DNA from: Haladaptatus paucihalophilus DX253
GTDB lineage: Archaea; Halobacteriota; Halobacteria; Halobacteriales; Haladaptataceae
Length of the DNA stretch: 64,000 nt
NCBI RefSeq assembly: GCF_000376445.1
Contig: NZ_AQXI01000001.1
Coordinates: 1,830,962-1,894,961 of the forward strand
Direction of reading: 5' to 3'
Shown: one piece after another, positions 35,222 through 42,323 of the stretch
Numbering within the stretch: position 1 is the first letter of the stretch
How the letters are laid out: every line of letters starts with the position of its first letter
Position numbers and translations under genes: made by a program
Notes under the pieces: generated by a model
Told to the model about the DNA's origin: nothing
Databases searched by the model: none
Seen by the model: the letters and a program-made list of their open reading frames with translations, nothing else

Positions 35222-35252
35222 GGACAGGTCGCGCCATCCGCGCGACCTGTCC
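35222..35252. repeat. perfect 13-bp hairpin, copy 2 (inverted orientation)
   Basis: GGACAGGTCGCGC and its reverse complement flank a CATCC loop. Read on the minus strand, the apex is TCGCGCGGATGGCGCGA, which equals the top-strand apex of the hairpin at 35162-35192 except for one loop base, while the lower stems differ but stay perfectly paired. The pair is 29 nt apart. Confidence 0.65.
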
Positions 35253-35329
35253 GAATCGCGCGTCCTGAAAGCGGGTGAGAAAATGCGAGAAACGGGAGAA
35301 AATCAGCTTCGGCTTTCGGCTGCTTCGGT

Positions 35330-36172
35330 TCAGTGTTCGCGCGTGACGACGAACTCGGCGAAGTCGCGCAAGTAGTCCAGCGCGGCGGAATCGGGTGCGT
35401 CAACTCTATCGAGGGCGGCCAGCGCCGCGTCGGACTGTTTGTGCGCGAGTTCGTTGGCCTCCTCCGCGCTGAGGTCGGTCACTTGGACGATGGAGGGGCG
35501 GCCGATTTCTTCGTCTTGACCTGTGGGTTTGCCGAGGTCGTCTGGGTCCGCCGTGGCGTCGAGCACGTCGTCCCGGATCTGGAAGGCGATGCCGACGCGC
35601 TCGGCGTACTCGCCGAAGGCGTCGATAGTTTCCGGGTCGGCGTCGGCCGCGATGGCACCGAGTTCGGCGGCGGCACGAAACAGCGCGCCCGTCTTCCGGC
35701 GGGCGAGTTCCATGTACTCGGACTGGTTCGACGGCGTGGCGACGAGTTCAGACGCCTCGCCCATCCCGAGTTCAATCATCGACTCCGCGACGACTTCCAT
35801 CGCGCGGGGGTCCGAGGAAAACAGTTCGAACGCCTCGCCGAGCATCCCGTCGCTGGCGATGATGGCCCGGCCGTAACCGTACTCAGCCCACGCGCTCTCC
35901 GTCCCGCGCCGCACGTCCGACCGGTCGATGATGTCGTCCACGACGAGCGACGCGTCGTGAACCAATTCGATACCGACGCCGAAATCGACGGCGTTCTCGG
36001 CATCGCCACCCGCGGCCTCACAGGCCAGCATGGCGACGGTCGGCCGAACCCGTTTGCCACCCGAGAGTGCCGTGTGGGCCAACTGCTCCGACAGTTCGCG
36101 TGGTTCGACCCGCTCGACGACCTCCTCCAACCGGTCTTCGACGAGCGTCCTGCGGGCCATCAGGTACTCCAT
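35330..36172 (-). CDS. polyprenyl diphosphate synthase
   Basis: A trans-isoprenyl diphosphate synthase of 280 residues that condenses isopentenyl diphosphate onto allylic diphosphates. It has GGKRVRP (residues 38-44), the first Asp-rich motif DDIID at 79-83 and the second DDVLD at 201-205, RKTGALF for substrate binding, and the expected all-helical pattern. The residue five before the first motif is Ala74, where short-chain archaeal enzymes have Phe or Tyr, so the product may be longer than C20. Lipid or menaquinone side-chain synthesis is the likely role. Confidence 0.88.
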   Translation of the reverse strand: MEYLMARRTLVEDRLEEVVERVEPRELSEQLAHTALSGGKRVRPTVAMLACEAAGGDAENAVDFGVGIELVHDASLVVDDIIDRSDVRRGTESAWAEYGYGRAIIASDGMLGEAFELFSSDPRAMEVVAESMIELGMGEASELVATPSNQSEYMELARRKTGALFRAAAELGAIAADADPETIDAFGEYAERVGIAFQIRDDVLDATADPDDLGKPTGQDEEIGRPSIVQVTDLSAEEANELAHKQSDAALAALDRVDAPDSAALDYLRDFAEFVVTREH

Positions 36173-36331
36173 TCGTCTGTGCTTCAGGACGGCGGACGCA
36201 AATACGTGACGGGTTCAGTCCGCTGTCATCACCGCCCGAACCGACAGAAACGTCGGTTCGCGTGAGACGCGTTCGAACGCTCTCGCTCGTCGGTCATACA
36301 CCGGACTCCGAAGCGGAAAAGAAAACGGTCG

Positions 36332-37285
36332 TTATTCGAACTGCTCGATGAGTTCCGGCACCACGTCGAACAGGTCGCCCACGATACCATAGTCGGCGAT
36401 GTCGAAGATGGGCGCGTTCGGGTCGTTGTTGATGGCGATGATGGTGTCCGACCCCTTCATCCCGGCGACGTGCTGAACCGCACCGGAGATACCGATAGCG
36501 AGGTACACCGTCGGTGTCACCTGCGAACCGGACTGGCCGACCTGTCGGTTCTTCGGGAGCCAGCCGTTGTCCACGATGGGACGCGACGACGAGAGCGTCG
36601 CGCCGGTCGCTTCCACGAGGTCCTCGATGAGCGGGAGGTTGTCCTCCTCCTCGATACCGCGACCGATGCTGACGAGGAACTCGGCCTCGCTGATGTCCAC
36701 GTCGCCAGCGCCGACTTCCTCGAAACCGGTGACCGTCGAGCGAATGGCATCCTCGTCGGGGTCGAAGTCGAACGCGGACACGTCGGCTTCACCGACGCCC
36801 TCCGCTTCCGGCCACTCCGCGCCACGGGTCGTGAGGGCGAACTGGTCCCCTTCGACTTCGACCGTGGTCTCGACTTTCGACCCGTACATCTCGCGCGTCG
36901 CCGTGAGCCCGCCATCGTACTCGAAGCCGATGACGTCGGTTACGAGCGGCAGGTCGAGGCTGTTGGCGACCGCGGGCGCGTAGTCGAGTCCGTTCACGCT
37001 GTTGGGCATGAGGACGAACGTCGGTTCGAGGTCGGCGAACAGCGCCTCGATGGCCTGCGCGTACACGTCGTGGTTGAACTCCTCGCCGTATTCGACGGTG
37101 TGAATCGTGTCCACACCGTCGCGGTTCAGCGTGTCGGCGTAAGAATCGACGTCGCCGCTGATGACGGCGAGGTGCAGGTCGCCGCCCGCGTCGTCGGCGA
37201 GTTCGCGCCCGGCGGAGATGACTTCGAAGCTCTCGTCGCGGAGTTCGCCGCGGCGGTGTTCCGTGACCGCGAGGACGTCGCTCAT
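36332..37285 (-). CDS. etfA: electron transfer flavoprotein alpha subunit
   Basis: FAD-binding subunit of an ETF heterodimer, 317 residues, that passes electrons from acyl-CoA or other dehydrogenases towards quinone. The C-terminal FAD domain is clear: SSRPIVDNGWLPKNRQVGQSGSQVTPTVYLAIGISGAVQHVAGMKGSDTIIAINNDPNAPIFDIADYGIVGDLFDVVPEL. The start overlaps the etfB stop by 4 nt, so the pair is translated together. No FixC/FixX gene or acyl-CoA dehydrogenase is adjacent, so the electron donor and acceptor cannot be read from context. Confidence 0.95.
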   Translation of the reverse strand: MSDVLAVTEHRRGELRDESFEVISAGRELADDAGGDLHLAVISGDVDSYADTLNRDGVDTIHTVEYGEEFNHDVYAQAIEALFADLEPTFVLMPNSVNGLDYAPAVANSLDLPLVTDVIGFEYDGGLTATREMYGSKVETTVEVEGDQFALTTRGAEWPEAEGVGEADVSAFDFDPDEDAIRSTVTGFEEVGAGDVDISEAEFLVSIGRGIEEEDNLPLIEDLVEATGATLSSSRPIVDNGWLPKNRQVGQSGSQVTPTVYLAIGISGAVQHVAGMKGSDTIIAINNDPNAPIFDIADYGIVGDLFDVVPELIEQFE

Positions 37286-38073
37286 TGGACGACCCCCTTC
37301 TCGCGGAGAACGTCAGCAAGTTTCCCGGCCGTCTCCCCGGCGTCACCTTCGAATATTTCCGCGTCGCTCTCGCTCTCGGGTTCGTACATGTCCGTCAGTT
37401 TCAGGTCGCTCTCAACGGCGTCGGCGTCGAGGCCGAGGTCGTCGAGCGTCTTGGGCGCGATTTCCTTCGACTGTGCCTGTCGGATGCCGCGCAGACTGGC
37501 GTATCGCGGTTCGTTGATACCCGTCTGGATGGTCAGCACGGCGGGGAGTTCGATGTCCGTCAACTCCTCGACGCCACCCTCGAGTTCGCGGTGGACGTGC
37601 GCGACGCCTTCATCGGCGTCCATGTCGAGCGCGTTGACGACCGCACCCCACTCGAAGTCGATCTCGTCCGCGAGTGCAACACCGGTCGCACCGAACGCGT
37701 CATCTCCGGCTTGCACACCGGTCAGCACGAGGTCCGGGTCCTCCTCCGCGACGACGGCGGAGAGGATTTTGGTTTTCGTCTCCACGTCGAGCAGGTCGGG
37801 GTCTTCGAGCGCCTCGTCCCACACGCGAATCGAGCGGTCAGCGCCCTTGGCGAGCGCCATCCGAATCGTCTCCTCGGCGCGTTCCGGGCCGATGGTGACG
37901 GTCACCACTTCGTCGGCGACGCCCGCTTCGTTCATCTGGACGCCTTCCTCGACGGCGTAGTCGTCCCACTCGTTCAGGTCATATTCGAGGTAGCGGTCGT
38001 CTACCTCGGTCCCGTCCACTTCGAAGTCATCCGCGAGTTCGGCGACTTCTTTTACCGTTACAAGGACCTTCAT
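37282..38073 (-). CDS. etfB: electron transfer flavoprotein beta subunit
   Basis: AMP-binding partner of EtfA, 263 residues. Features are KVLVTVKEVAELADDFEVDGTEV, YDLNEWDDYAVEEGVQM, VTIGPERAEETIRMALAKGADRSIRV, DLVLTGVQAGDDAFGATGVALAD and a C-terminal QTGINEPRYASLRGIRQAQSKEI, all usual for EtfB. I chose the ATG at 38073 (MKVLVTVKE) over 38079, since MKVLV is the canonical start. First gene of etfB-etfA. Confidence 0.95.
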   Translation of the reverse strand: MKVLVTVKEVAELADDFEVDGTEVDDRYLEYDLNEWDDYAVEEGVQMNEAGVADEVVTVTIGPERAEETIRMALAKGADRSIRVWDEALEDPDLLDVETKTKILSAVVAEEDPDLVLTGVQAGDDAFGATGVALADEIDFEWGAVVNALDMDADEGVAHVHRELEGGVEELTDIELPAVLTIQTGINEPRYASLRGIRQAQSKEIAPKTLDDLGLDADAVESDLKLTDMYEPESESDAEIFEGDAGETAGKLADVLREKGVVQ

Positions 38074-38173
38074 AATCAATTCCTTTCCGGGTAGCGGGTA
38101 AACGTTTTCGAAACGCTCGACAATGCACGTGCCGTACTAATCGAGAATCTTACCAATTCCGGCGTTCGAGCGC

Positions 38174-39277
38174 TTACTCGTCGTCGAAGTCGGTCACGTC
38201 CTCGCCGGGAAGCGTGATGAGGTTCTCCCGACCGATACGGAGTTTGTCGATTCGGTCGGAATCGCTCATCGCCGAGAGGAGTTGGGACACCTTCGCGTTC
38301 GACCAGTTCGTCTCCTTGACGATGGTCGCCTGTTTCATCCGACCGCCGTTCCGTTTCAGTAGATGCTCGACGCGCTCCTCGTCGGAGAGGAGTTCGAGGT
38401 TCGGTTCGTCGTCTTCCGGTTCGGGGTCGGTGTCAGGTGTCGTCGATGGGATGGGTTCCTCGTCCGTGTGTTCGGAATCGGTTCCCGGTCCGTCCCTATC
38501 TCGTTGGGTGAACGCGTAGACGCCAGCACCGACGATTCCCACGAGGATCACGAATCCGGCGATATACGCCAATAGTGGAGTCGATTGCTCGACCGGGCGG
38601 GAATCTTCGGCGTACGTCACTCGAATAAAGCGACCACCGCCGGTCGGGGAACGAATCGTCATCGGGCCACTGAGGGTAATCGTCCCGTTGTTGTGACCGA
38701 AATTCGAGTTTTGAATCTCGTACTCGTCGGGGGAGTGAATGAAGAGATTTTGGTTCGCGGACAGCGAACGGAACCACGTGGACTCCCCGTCGTCGAGCAA
38801 GAACGCGTCCCCAAGATAGATTTTATCGCCGTTCACACGGGTGAAATTCGTCCAGATGAACGAGAGAGTCAGCATACCGGTTTCGTTGCTCACGGTGTAA
38901 TCGCGGTTGACGCTCCGTATTTTCATCTCGCGACCGGTTTCGGCCTGCTCGCGTTTTGCGATTTCTCGGAACGTTTCCGCCGAAAAGCCGACACTGCTGT
39001 CGCCTTGCTTGAAATCACGCCCCAAGCGCTTGAACGCCTCCGTTTCGTTTTCGTCGTGAAGCGAGAAATCCATCGAAACGTTCCAGTGAGCGTCGCCATT
39101 GGCCCGTGGCGTAATCTGTATCGTCGTCCCGTTCGTCGGCGTTTCGTTGACCGCACTGCGGTCTCCCACTACGAAATCGGTAGCAGCCGGATGAGTCTGC
39201 ACATCACCCGCCGCAAGGGCGGTTCCCGAGGCTAAAAGGGAAAGGAGGACCACGAGGAGGGCGAAATGTGACCGCAT
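38174..39277 (-). CDS. membrane-anchored winged-helix protein
   Basis: A 367-residue protein with a Sec-type signal peptide (residues 1-22), an extracellular beta-rich domain (about 25-225), one TM segment (PLLAYIAGFVILVGIVGAGVYAF), an acidic linker, and a cytoplasmic C-terminal winged helix (LLSDEERVEHLLKRNGGRMKQATIVKETNWSNAKVSQLLSAMSDSDRIDKLRIGRENLITL). This outside-sensor/inside-DNA-binding layout recurs in haloarchaea and is thought to signal through the membrane (inference). It is divergent from a secreted coiled-coil protein and a pilin, which may be its targets. Confidence 0.8.
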   Translation of the reverse strand: MRSHFALLVVLLSLLASGTALAAGDVQTHPAATDFVVGDRSAVNETPTNGTTIQITPRANGDAHWNVSMDFSLHDENETEAFKRLGRDFKQGDSSVGFSAETFREIAKREQAETGREMKIRSVNRDYTVSNETGMLTLSFIWTNFTRVNGDKIYLGDAFLLDDGESTWFRSLSANQNLFIHSPDEYEIQNSNFGHNNGTITLSGPMTIRSPTGGGRFIRVTYAEDSRPVEQSTPLLAYIAGFVILVGIVGAGVYAFTQRDRDGPGTDSEHTDEEPIPSTTPDTDPEPEDDEPNLELLSDEERVEHLLKRNGGRMKQATIVKETNWSNAKVSQLLSAMSDSDRIDKLRIGRENLITLPGEDVTDFDDE

Positions 39278-39398
39278 ATCCCACTGTGGTTAAGCAGACA
39301 AGAAAATACTTTCCATCTATGCGATAAAAGGTCAGGGGACGATTTAAAAGGTCTCGCGCGATTTCGTCCGGTCATCGAATAACGCGGAATCCCGTACG

Positions 39399-39406
39399 TA
39401 TTTTAA
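39399..39406 (+). promoter_or_regulatory. box A for the 39430 gene
   Basis: TATTTTAA lies about 27 nt before ATG 39430, so transcription should begin at the start codon. The in-frame ATG at 39406 is inside the box and is not used. Confidence 0.45.
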
Positions 39407-39429
39407 TGAGTAGTTACGTAATCAACGAT

Positions 39430-40683
39430 ATGAGCCGGGTGTCCTCTATCCTGCTAGTAGCCCTCCTCCTCTTCTGTTCGCCTGCCGCTGCGTTCGGAGT
39501 CGGCTCGCAACCCGCATCTTCGACGCAGCCGAGTGCGAACAATCCCGCGAAACCGCCGGGGTTCAACGAGACATCCTCCCACCTGAGCCTCGGAACGCCG
39601 GAACGGAGCGAGACGTACACCTCATCACTGAGCCTCAGCACCACGCTCGAAATGGACAGGAACAAGGTTCAGTCGCAGCAGAAGATGTACACGCTCGACG
39701 AGAAACTATCGAATGCGGACGACGATGAGGAGAGATATCAGCTCCTTACTCGGTTTAGAACCGATCTCGAATTGGAACTATCGTCGCTAAAAAACAAAGA
39801 ACGGAGCGCGAGCAAGCAGTTCAACAATCAGGAGATTGGAGTACGCGAATATGTTGAACGGCTTGCCATGCTCGATAGCAGGGCGGACGATGTAAACCGC
39901 GCGATCGATCACATGAAAACGAAGGGGAAAAGCGTCATCCAATTCGCGCCACACGAGTACGAACTTCGAGCGGATTTGATACCCCTCCGTGGAGAGGTTC
40001 GCAACAACGTGGTCGAGAGCGTTCGCAGTGGAACCGGTTCGAAGTACGTCTACGTAGCGACGACGAGCGATGGAACCGTGTTGTCGACCGTACTCGGCAA
40101 CAAATACGTTCGAGAAGCGTATCGATCCGATTACCGAAACAGCAGTTTGGATAGTTACCTCACGGGGCGGGAGAAGACCAATATCACAGTGAACAGCTAT
40201 CCGTGGGTAAAAGAGAAGAATCCCGGAACGTCTTCGAACATACAGTACAAGAAAGGCGTGTCGGAAACCAAGATGGTCTATCCACAGGGCGTCATCACGG
40301 CGTATCTCGACAGCGGGACGGAGAAAATCTATCGAGAGATACAGTACAAGCTCCTCACCGGAGACAACCACACACCCTACGGCACGGCCATACGGAACAA
40401 CAGCACCGATCTCCACCTCGCCGTCAATCGAACGTATCCGGGCGGACCACTGCGGATAAACCTGACCGACGCGAACGGTGACCCGGTTCAGTCCACTATC
40501 GAAATCGGGGAAAACGAGGTCGGAGAGACCGATTCAGACGGAATTCTGTTAACGGTTTCCCCGCGGCGGACGTTCACCGTCTCGGCGAGACACGGCTCCG
40601 AGAGGGTAAACGTAACAGTAACCCCGTACGGTGTTACCCGAACGAACGCGACGAACGGGCCGCCGCAAGACATCGCCGGGTAG
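39430..40683 (+). CDS. secreted coiled-coil protein of a haloarchaeal family
   Basis: A 417-residue protein with a Sec-type signal peptide (SSILLVALLLFCSPAAAFG), a long coiled coil (about residues 70-180), a middle domain and a C-terminal Ig-like or carboxypeptidase-regulatory-like domain (LRINLTDANGDPVQSTIEIGENEVGETDSDGILLTVSPRRTFTVSARHG). Sequons for N-glycosylation are many. No anchor is visible, so it may be free or bound to the surface layer. The pilin-like gene follows after 39 nt. Codon use is somewhat A+T-richer than neighbours, common for secreted proteins. Confidence 0.7.
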   Translation: MSRVSSILLVALLLFCSPAAAFGVGSQPASSTQPSANNPAKPPGFNETSSHLSLGTPERSETYTSSLSLSTTLEMDRNKVQSQQKMYTLDEKLSNADDDEERYQLLTRFRTDLELELSSLKNKERSASKQFNNQEIGVREYVERLAMLDSRADDVNRAIDHMKTKGKSVIQFAPHEYELRADLIPLRGEVRNNVVESVRSGTGSKYVYVATTSDGTVLSTVLGNKYVREAYRSDYRNSSLDSYLTGREKTNITVNSYPWVKEKNPGTSSNIQYKKGVSETKMVYPQGVITAYLDSGTEKIYREIQYKLLTGDNHTPYGTAIRNNSTDLHLAVNRTYPGGPLRINLTDANGDPVQSTIEIGENEVGETDSDGILLTVSPRRTFTVSARHGSERVNVTVTPYGVTRTNATNGPPQDIAG

Positions 40684-40722
40684 GGCCAAGGTTGAAATAC
40701 CAACACCGAACCACTCCTCGGC

Positions 40723-41187
40723 GTGTCGAATCGCGCGCTCTCACCCGTCGTCGCAACCGTCCTCCTTCTCGTCGTTACGCTCGTTGTAGCAGGAACAATC
40801 GGAGCTGTTGCGGTACATTCACTGTCGCTGGAGGCACCGGAGCACGCCGCCATCGGAGTGTCCGCCAGTGCGACGACGAATCGAGTGACGTTCACGCATC
40901 GCGCGGGAGAATCACTCGACGTCGATGAACTCGATATCGAGATTAGCGTGAACGGCGAGCCATTGAAGGAGCAGCCACCGGTCCCGTTTTTTTCGGCGGA
41001 CGGATTTCGGGCGGGGCCGACGGGACCGTTCAACAGCGCGGCGGATTCGACGTGGAGCGCCGGGGAGGTCGCAAGTCTCGAACTGGCTGGAACGAACGCG
41101 CCGCTGCTCGAATCGGGGGACGAGATAGACGTTCGAATCGTGGAGAACGAGACGCTGATCGCCGAAATCGAAACGACCGTGCGGTGA
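40723..41187 (+). CDS. type IV pilin-like protein
   Basis: A 154-residue protein starting with GTG. The N terminus NRALSPVVATVLLLVVTLVVAGTIGAVAV is the archaeal class III signal peptide: a short basic leader, then a hydrophobic helix cut by prepilin peptidase PibD, likely after RA-LSPVV. The rest is a beta-rich head (LEAPEHAAIGVSASATTNRVTFTHRAGESLDVDELDIEISVNGEPL) ending with a conserved EIDVRIVENETLIAEIETTVR. It may form an adhesion or secretion filament. It lies 39 nt after the secreted coiled-coil gene and is probably co-expressed. Confidence 0.75.
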   Translation: MSNRALSPVVATVLLLVVTLVVAGTIGAVAVHSLSLEAPEHAAIGVSASATTNRVTFTHRAGESLDVDELDIEISVNGEPLKEQPPVPFFSADGFRAGPTGPFNSAADSTWSAGEVASLELAGTNAPLLESGDEIDVRIVENETLIAEIETTVR

Positions 41188-41247
41188 CATCGGGGTTCCC
41201 CGTTTTCGTACCGTCGTGCCTATTATTTCCGCGCCGTTCTCGGGGTT

Positions 41248-41871
41248 TTATTTCTCTGGCACGCGCGCGACGGTCGTGATGGCGATATCGGGGTCGTACG
41301 TCGGTCCCATCTCCCGGTGGCGGATGTCCTCGTATCCCGCCTCTCGGAACATCCGGTCCGCCTCCTCGCGGTCGTAAAAGAGCATGATGGTGTCCGCGAC
41401 TTTCTGCATGATGCTCGTTCCGGGGTAGTTCGGACCGACGACCAAGACCTCCCCACCGGGTTTCGTGACGCGACGGATGTCTCGGAGAGTTTCGACGGGT
41501 TCGGGCCAGTACTCGATGGACCCGGACGACCAGACGATATCGAAGGAGTCGTCTGTGAACGGCAACCGTTCGGCGTCGCCGCGATAGAAGCTCACGGGGT
41601 CGTATTTGCCGAGTTTTTCCCACGCCTTTTCGAGTTGATGGACGCTCTGGTCGAGACCGTGCACGTTCTCGGTGTGTTGGAGCAGTCCTTCGGTTCCGAA
41701 CCCGGTGCCACAGCCGACATCGAGCACCGTATCATCCTCGTCGATGTCGAGCATCGACAGGGCCTCGTCACGCATCTCCTCGTCCCAGATGAACGGATTC
41801 ACTTGGTCGTACACCTTCGAGAGGTACTTGTAGAAGATTCGTGCTCGACGTTTGTCTTCGAGGATACCCAT
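41248..41871 (-). CDS. SAM-dependent methyltransferase (UbiE/MPBQ-type)
   Basis: A class I methyltransferase of 207 residues: FYKYLSKVYDQVNPFIWDEEMRDEAL, SAM motif I VLDVGCGTGFGTEGL, and the post-I region RLPFTDDSFDIVWSSGSIEYWPEPVETLRDIRRVTKPGGEVLVVGP. Its closest look-alikes are methyltransferases of benzoquinone or menaquinone synthesis, so a quinone-ring substrate is plausible but unproven. I chose the ATG at 41871 (MGILEDKRRAR) over 41961. It is divergent from the ATP synthase operon. Confidence 0.82.
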   Translation of the reverse strand: MGILEDKRRARIFYKYLSKVYDQVNPFIWDEEMRDEALSMLDIDEDDTVLDVGCGTGFGTEGLLQHTENVHGLDQSVHQLEKAWEKLGKYDPVSFYRGDAERLPFTDDSFDIVWSSGSIEYWPEPVETLRDIRRVTKPGGEVLVVGPNYPGTSIMQKVADTIMLFYDREEADRMFREAGYEDIRHREMGPTYDPDIAITTVARVPEK

Positions 41872-41950
41872 TATCCGGCGGTTGGGACCGAGCGATGATG
41901 AATCCCCACCATTTTCGCCCGTGGAGGGGTCGAGATGGTTCCGCAAGTAG

Positions 41951-41956
41951 TTTATA
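41951..41956 (+). promoter_or_regulatory. box A for the ATP synthase operon
   Basis: TTTATA in the 120-nt space between the methyltransferase and atpH predicts a start near 41978-41980 and a leader of about 12 nt before ATG 41991. Confidence 0.45.
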
Positions 41957-41990
41957 GCCACTCGCGCAACCTTCCGCGTGATTACAGTAT

Positions 41991-42323
41991 ATGCCGAGGC
42001 CAGAGGTTCTCGAACGAATAAAGGAGGCCGAAACGGAGGCTGACGACATCGTTGCGGACGCTAAGGAAGCCCGCGAAGAGCGGATTTCCGAGGCGCGCAC
42101 GAAAGCGGAGGAGATCCGCTCGGAAGCCCACGAAGAGGCCGAAGAACTGGAGCAGAGAAAACTCGAAAACGCACGGGACGACATCGAATCCAAGCGCAAA
42201 AAGCTCCTCGCGGAGGGCGAGGAGGAGCGCGAAACACTCGAAACGCGCGCCGAGGAAAACGTCGATGACGCGATAGAGTTCGTCCTCGACAGGTTCAGGG
42301 AGGCGGTGCATGCTCAGACCTGA
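41991..42323 (+). CDS. atpH: A-type ATP synthase subunit H (peripheral stalk)
   Basis: A 110-residue, almost fully helical protein (VLERIKEAETEADDIVADAKEAREERISEARTKAEEIRSEAHEEAEELEQRKLEN), a right-handed coiled coil that pairs with AtpE in the peripheral stalk. It is the first gene of atpHIKECFABD. It overlaps atpI by 14 nt. Confidence 0.93.
   Translation: MPRPEVLERIKEAETEADDIVADAKEAREERISEARTKAEEIRSEAHEEAEELEQRKLENARDDIESKRKKLLAEGEEERETLETRAEENVDDAIEFVLDRFREAVHAQT

Noticed and set aside
35003-35278. Thr-rich 91-residue frame over the 42-bp repeat and hairpins
   Set aside because: Low complexity followed by palindromes; no start signal or homology recognised.
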